A stretch of DNA of 64,000 bases from JAOBAU01 sp034667465 (lineage in GTDB: Bacteria > Acidobacteriota > Thermoanaerobaculia > Gp7-AA8): the NCBI GenBank assembly GCA_034667465.1, contig JAXDJV010000014.1, forward strand, positions 124,001 to 188,000. The letters are read 5' to 3'. Position numbers and translations under genes: made by a program. Positions 63,872 to 64,000 of the stretch are shown piece after piece (positions within the stretch are counted from its first letter, which is position 1; every line of letters starts with the position of its first letter). A model generated the notes under the pieces. It ran no database searches, was not told where the DNA came from, and worked only from the letters and a program-made list of their open reading frames with translations.

Positions 63872-64000
63872 ATGAAACCGATTCTGATCTTCCTGACAGT
63901 TCTCACTTCGTTTGCAGGTTTGGCCGCGGAAAGACCACCTTTCGATTTTCGCGCAGACCTCGCATATATGCACAAAGGTCTGCTGGAATCCCAGCCTTAT
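63872..64000 (+). CDS. Secreted protein, N-terminal fragment (cut by window end)
   Basis: The reading frame opens at ATG 63872 and is open to the end of the window (43 codons). It encodes a signal peptide (KPILIFLTVLTSFAGLA, cleavage near residue 19), then ERPPFDFRADLAYMHKGLLE. The start follows the previous stop by eight bases, in the same likely operon. The family cannot be determined from this fragment; the LAYMHKGLLE helix hints at a TPR-type start. Confidence 0.6.
   Translation, partial: MKPILIFLTVLTSFAGLAAERPPFDFRADLAYMHKGLLESQPY

Overview
The window is high-GC DNA with dense, short-gapped genes, frequent GTG/TTG starts and many intergenic inverted repeats. The gene content fits an Acidobacteriota-like soil or sediment bacterium: a fused Kgd-type 2-oxoglutarate dehydrogenase, PAS/DUF4388 proteins, beta-propeller diguanylate cyclase, CHAT protein, a deoC-aldehyde dehydrogenase pair, and many secreted proteins of unknown function. 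The phylum is an inference from gene content, not a measurement. No rRNA, tRNA, CRISPR array, integrase, transposase or phage gene was seen.

Layout. 1-7.9 kb: the 3' end of a Cys/Met-metabolism PLP enzyme, a secreted HExxH protein, a zinc-ribbon/coiled-coil protein with an agmatinase-family enzyme, a YpdA-like flavoprotein coupled to a TerB-like protein, and an exported archaemetzincin. 7.9-16.4 kb: the large Kgd-like gene, a PAS-PAS-DUF4388 protein, a PAP2 phosphatase, an amidinotransferase-family enzyme and a secreted protein. 16.6-26.5 kb: a secreted multidomain Ig-like protein, a MacA-like adaptor with two MacB-like permeases but no ATPase, a propeller-GGDEF protein and a tandem GNAT protein. 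26.5-35.7 kb: a PCYCGC-like lipoprotein, thioredoxin, an AI-2E-type permease, a second PAS-PAS-DUF4388 protein, a porin-like protein, a small NHLP-leader-like protein and a kelch-type secreted protein. This stretch carries four inverted repeats whose arms are tandem heptamers. 34.7-45.1 kb: deoC, two aldehyde dehydrogenase genes, a CopD-like protein, mazEF, an outer-membrane protein and metG, with a degenerate second copy of the metG and aldehyde dehydrogenase 3' ends between them. 45.1-59.4 kb: a signalling block of four histidine kinases on alternating strands plus response regulators (one REC-MEDS), interrupted by a heavy-metal P-type ATPase. 59.6-64 kb: a membrane-anchored CHAT protein and two secreted proteins.

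The strongest unexplained signals are at DNA and RNA level. (1) Two copies of a candidate structured RNA, ending in a strong intrinsic terminator, sit directly downstream of metG and of its truncated copy. (2) The ald/metG locus looks like two alleles of one locus joined head to tail, either by real recombination or by strain-mixed assembly. (3) Several unrelated families of palindromic repeats are present. One is inserted in frame (99 nt) into a signalling gene, another lies in frame (72 nt) in the Kgd linker, and a third encodes the C-terminus of the diguanylate cyclase. (4) Heptamer-armed inverted repeats cluster between 27 and 36 kb.
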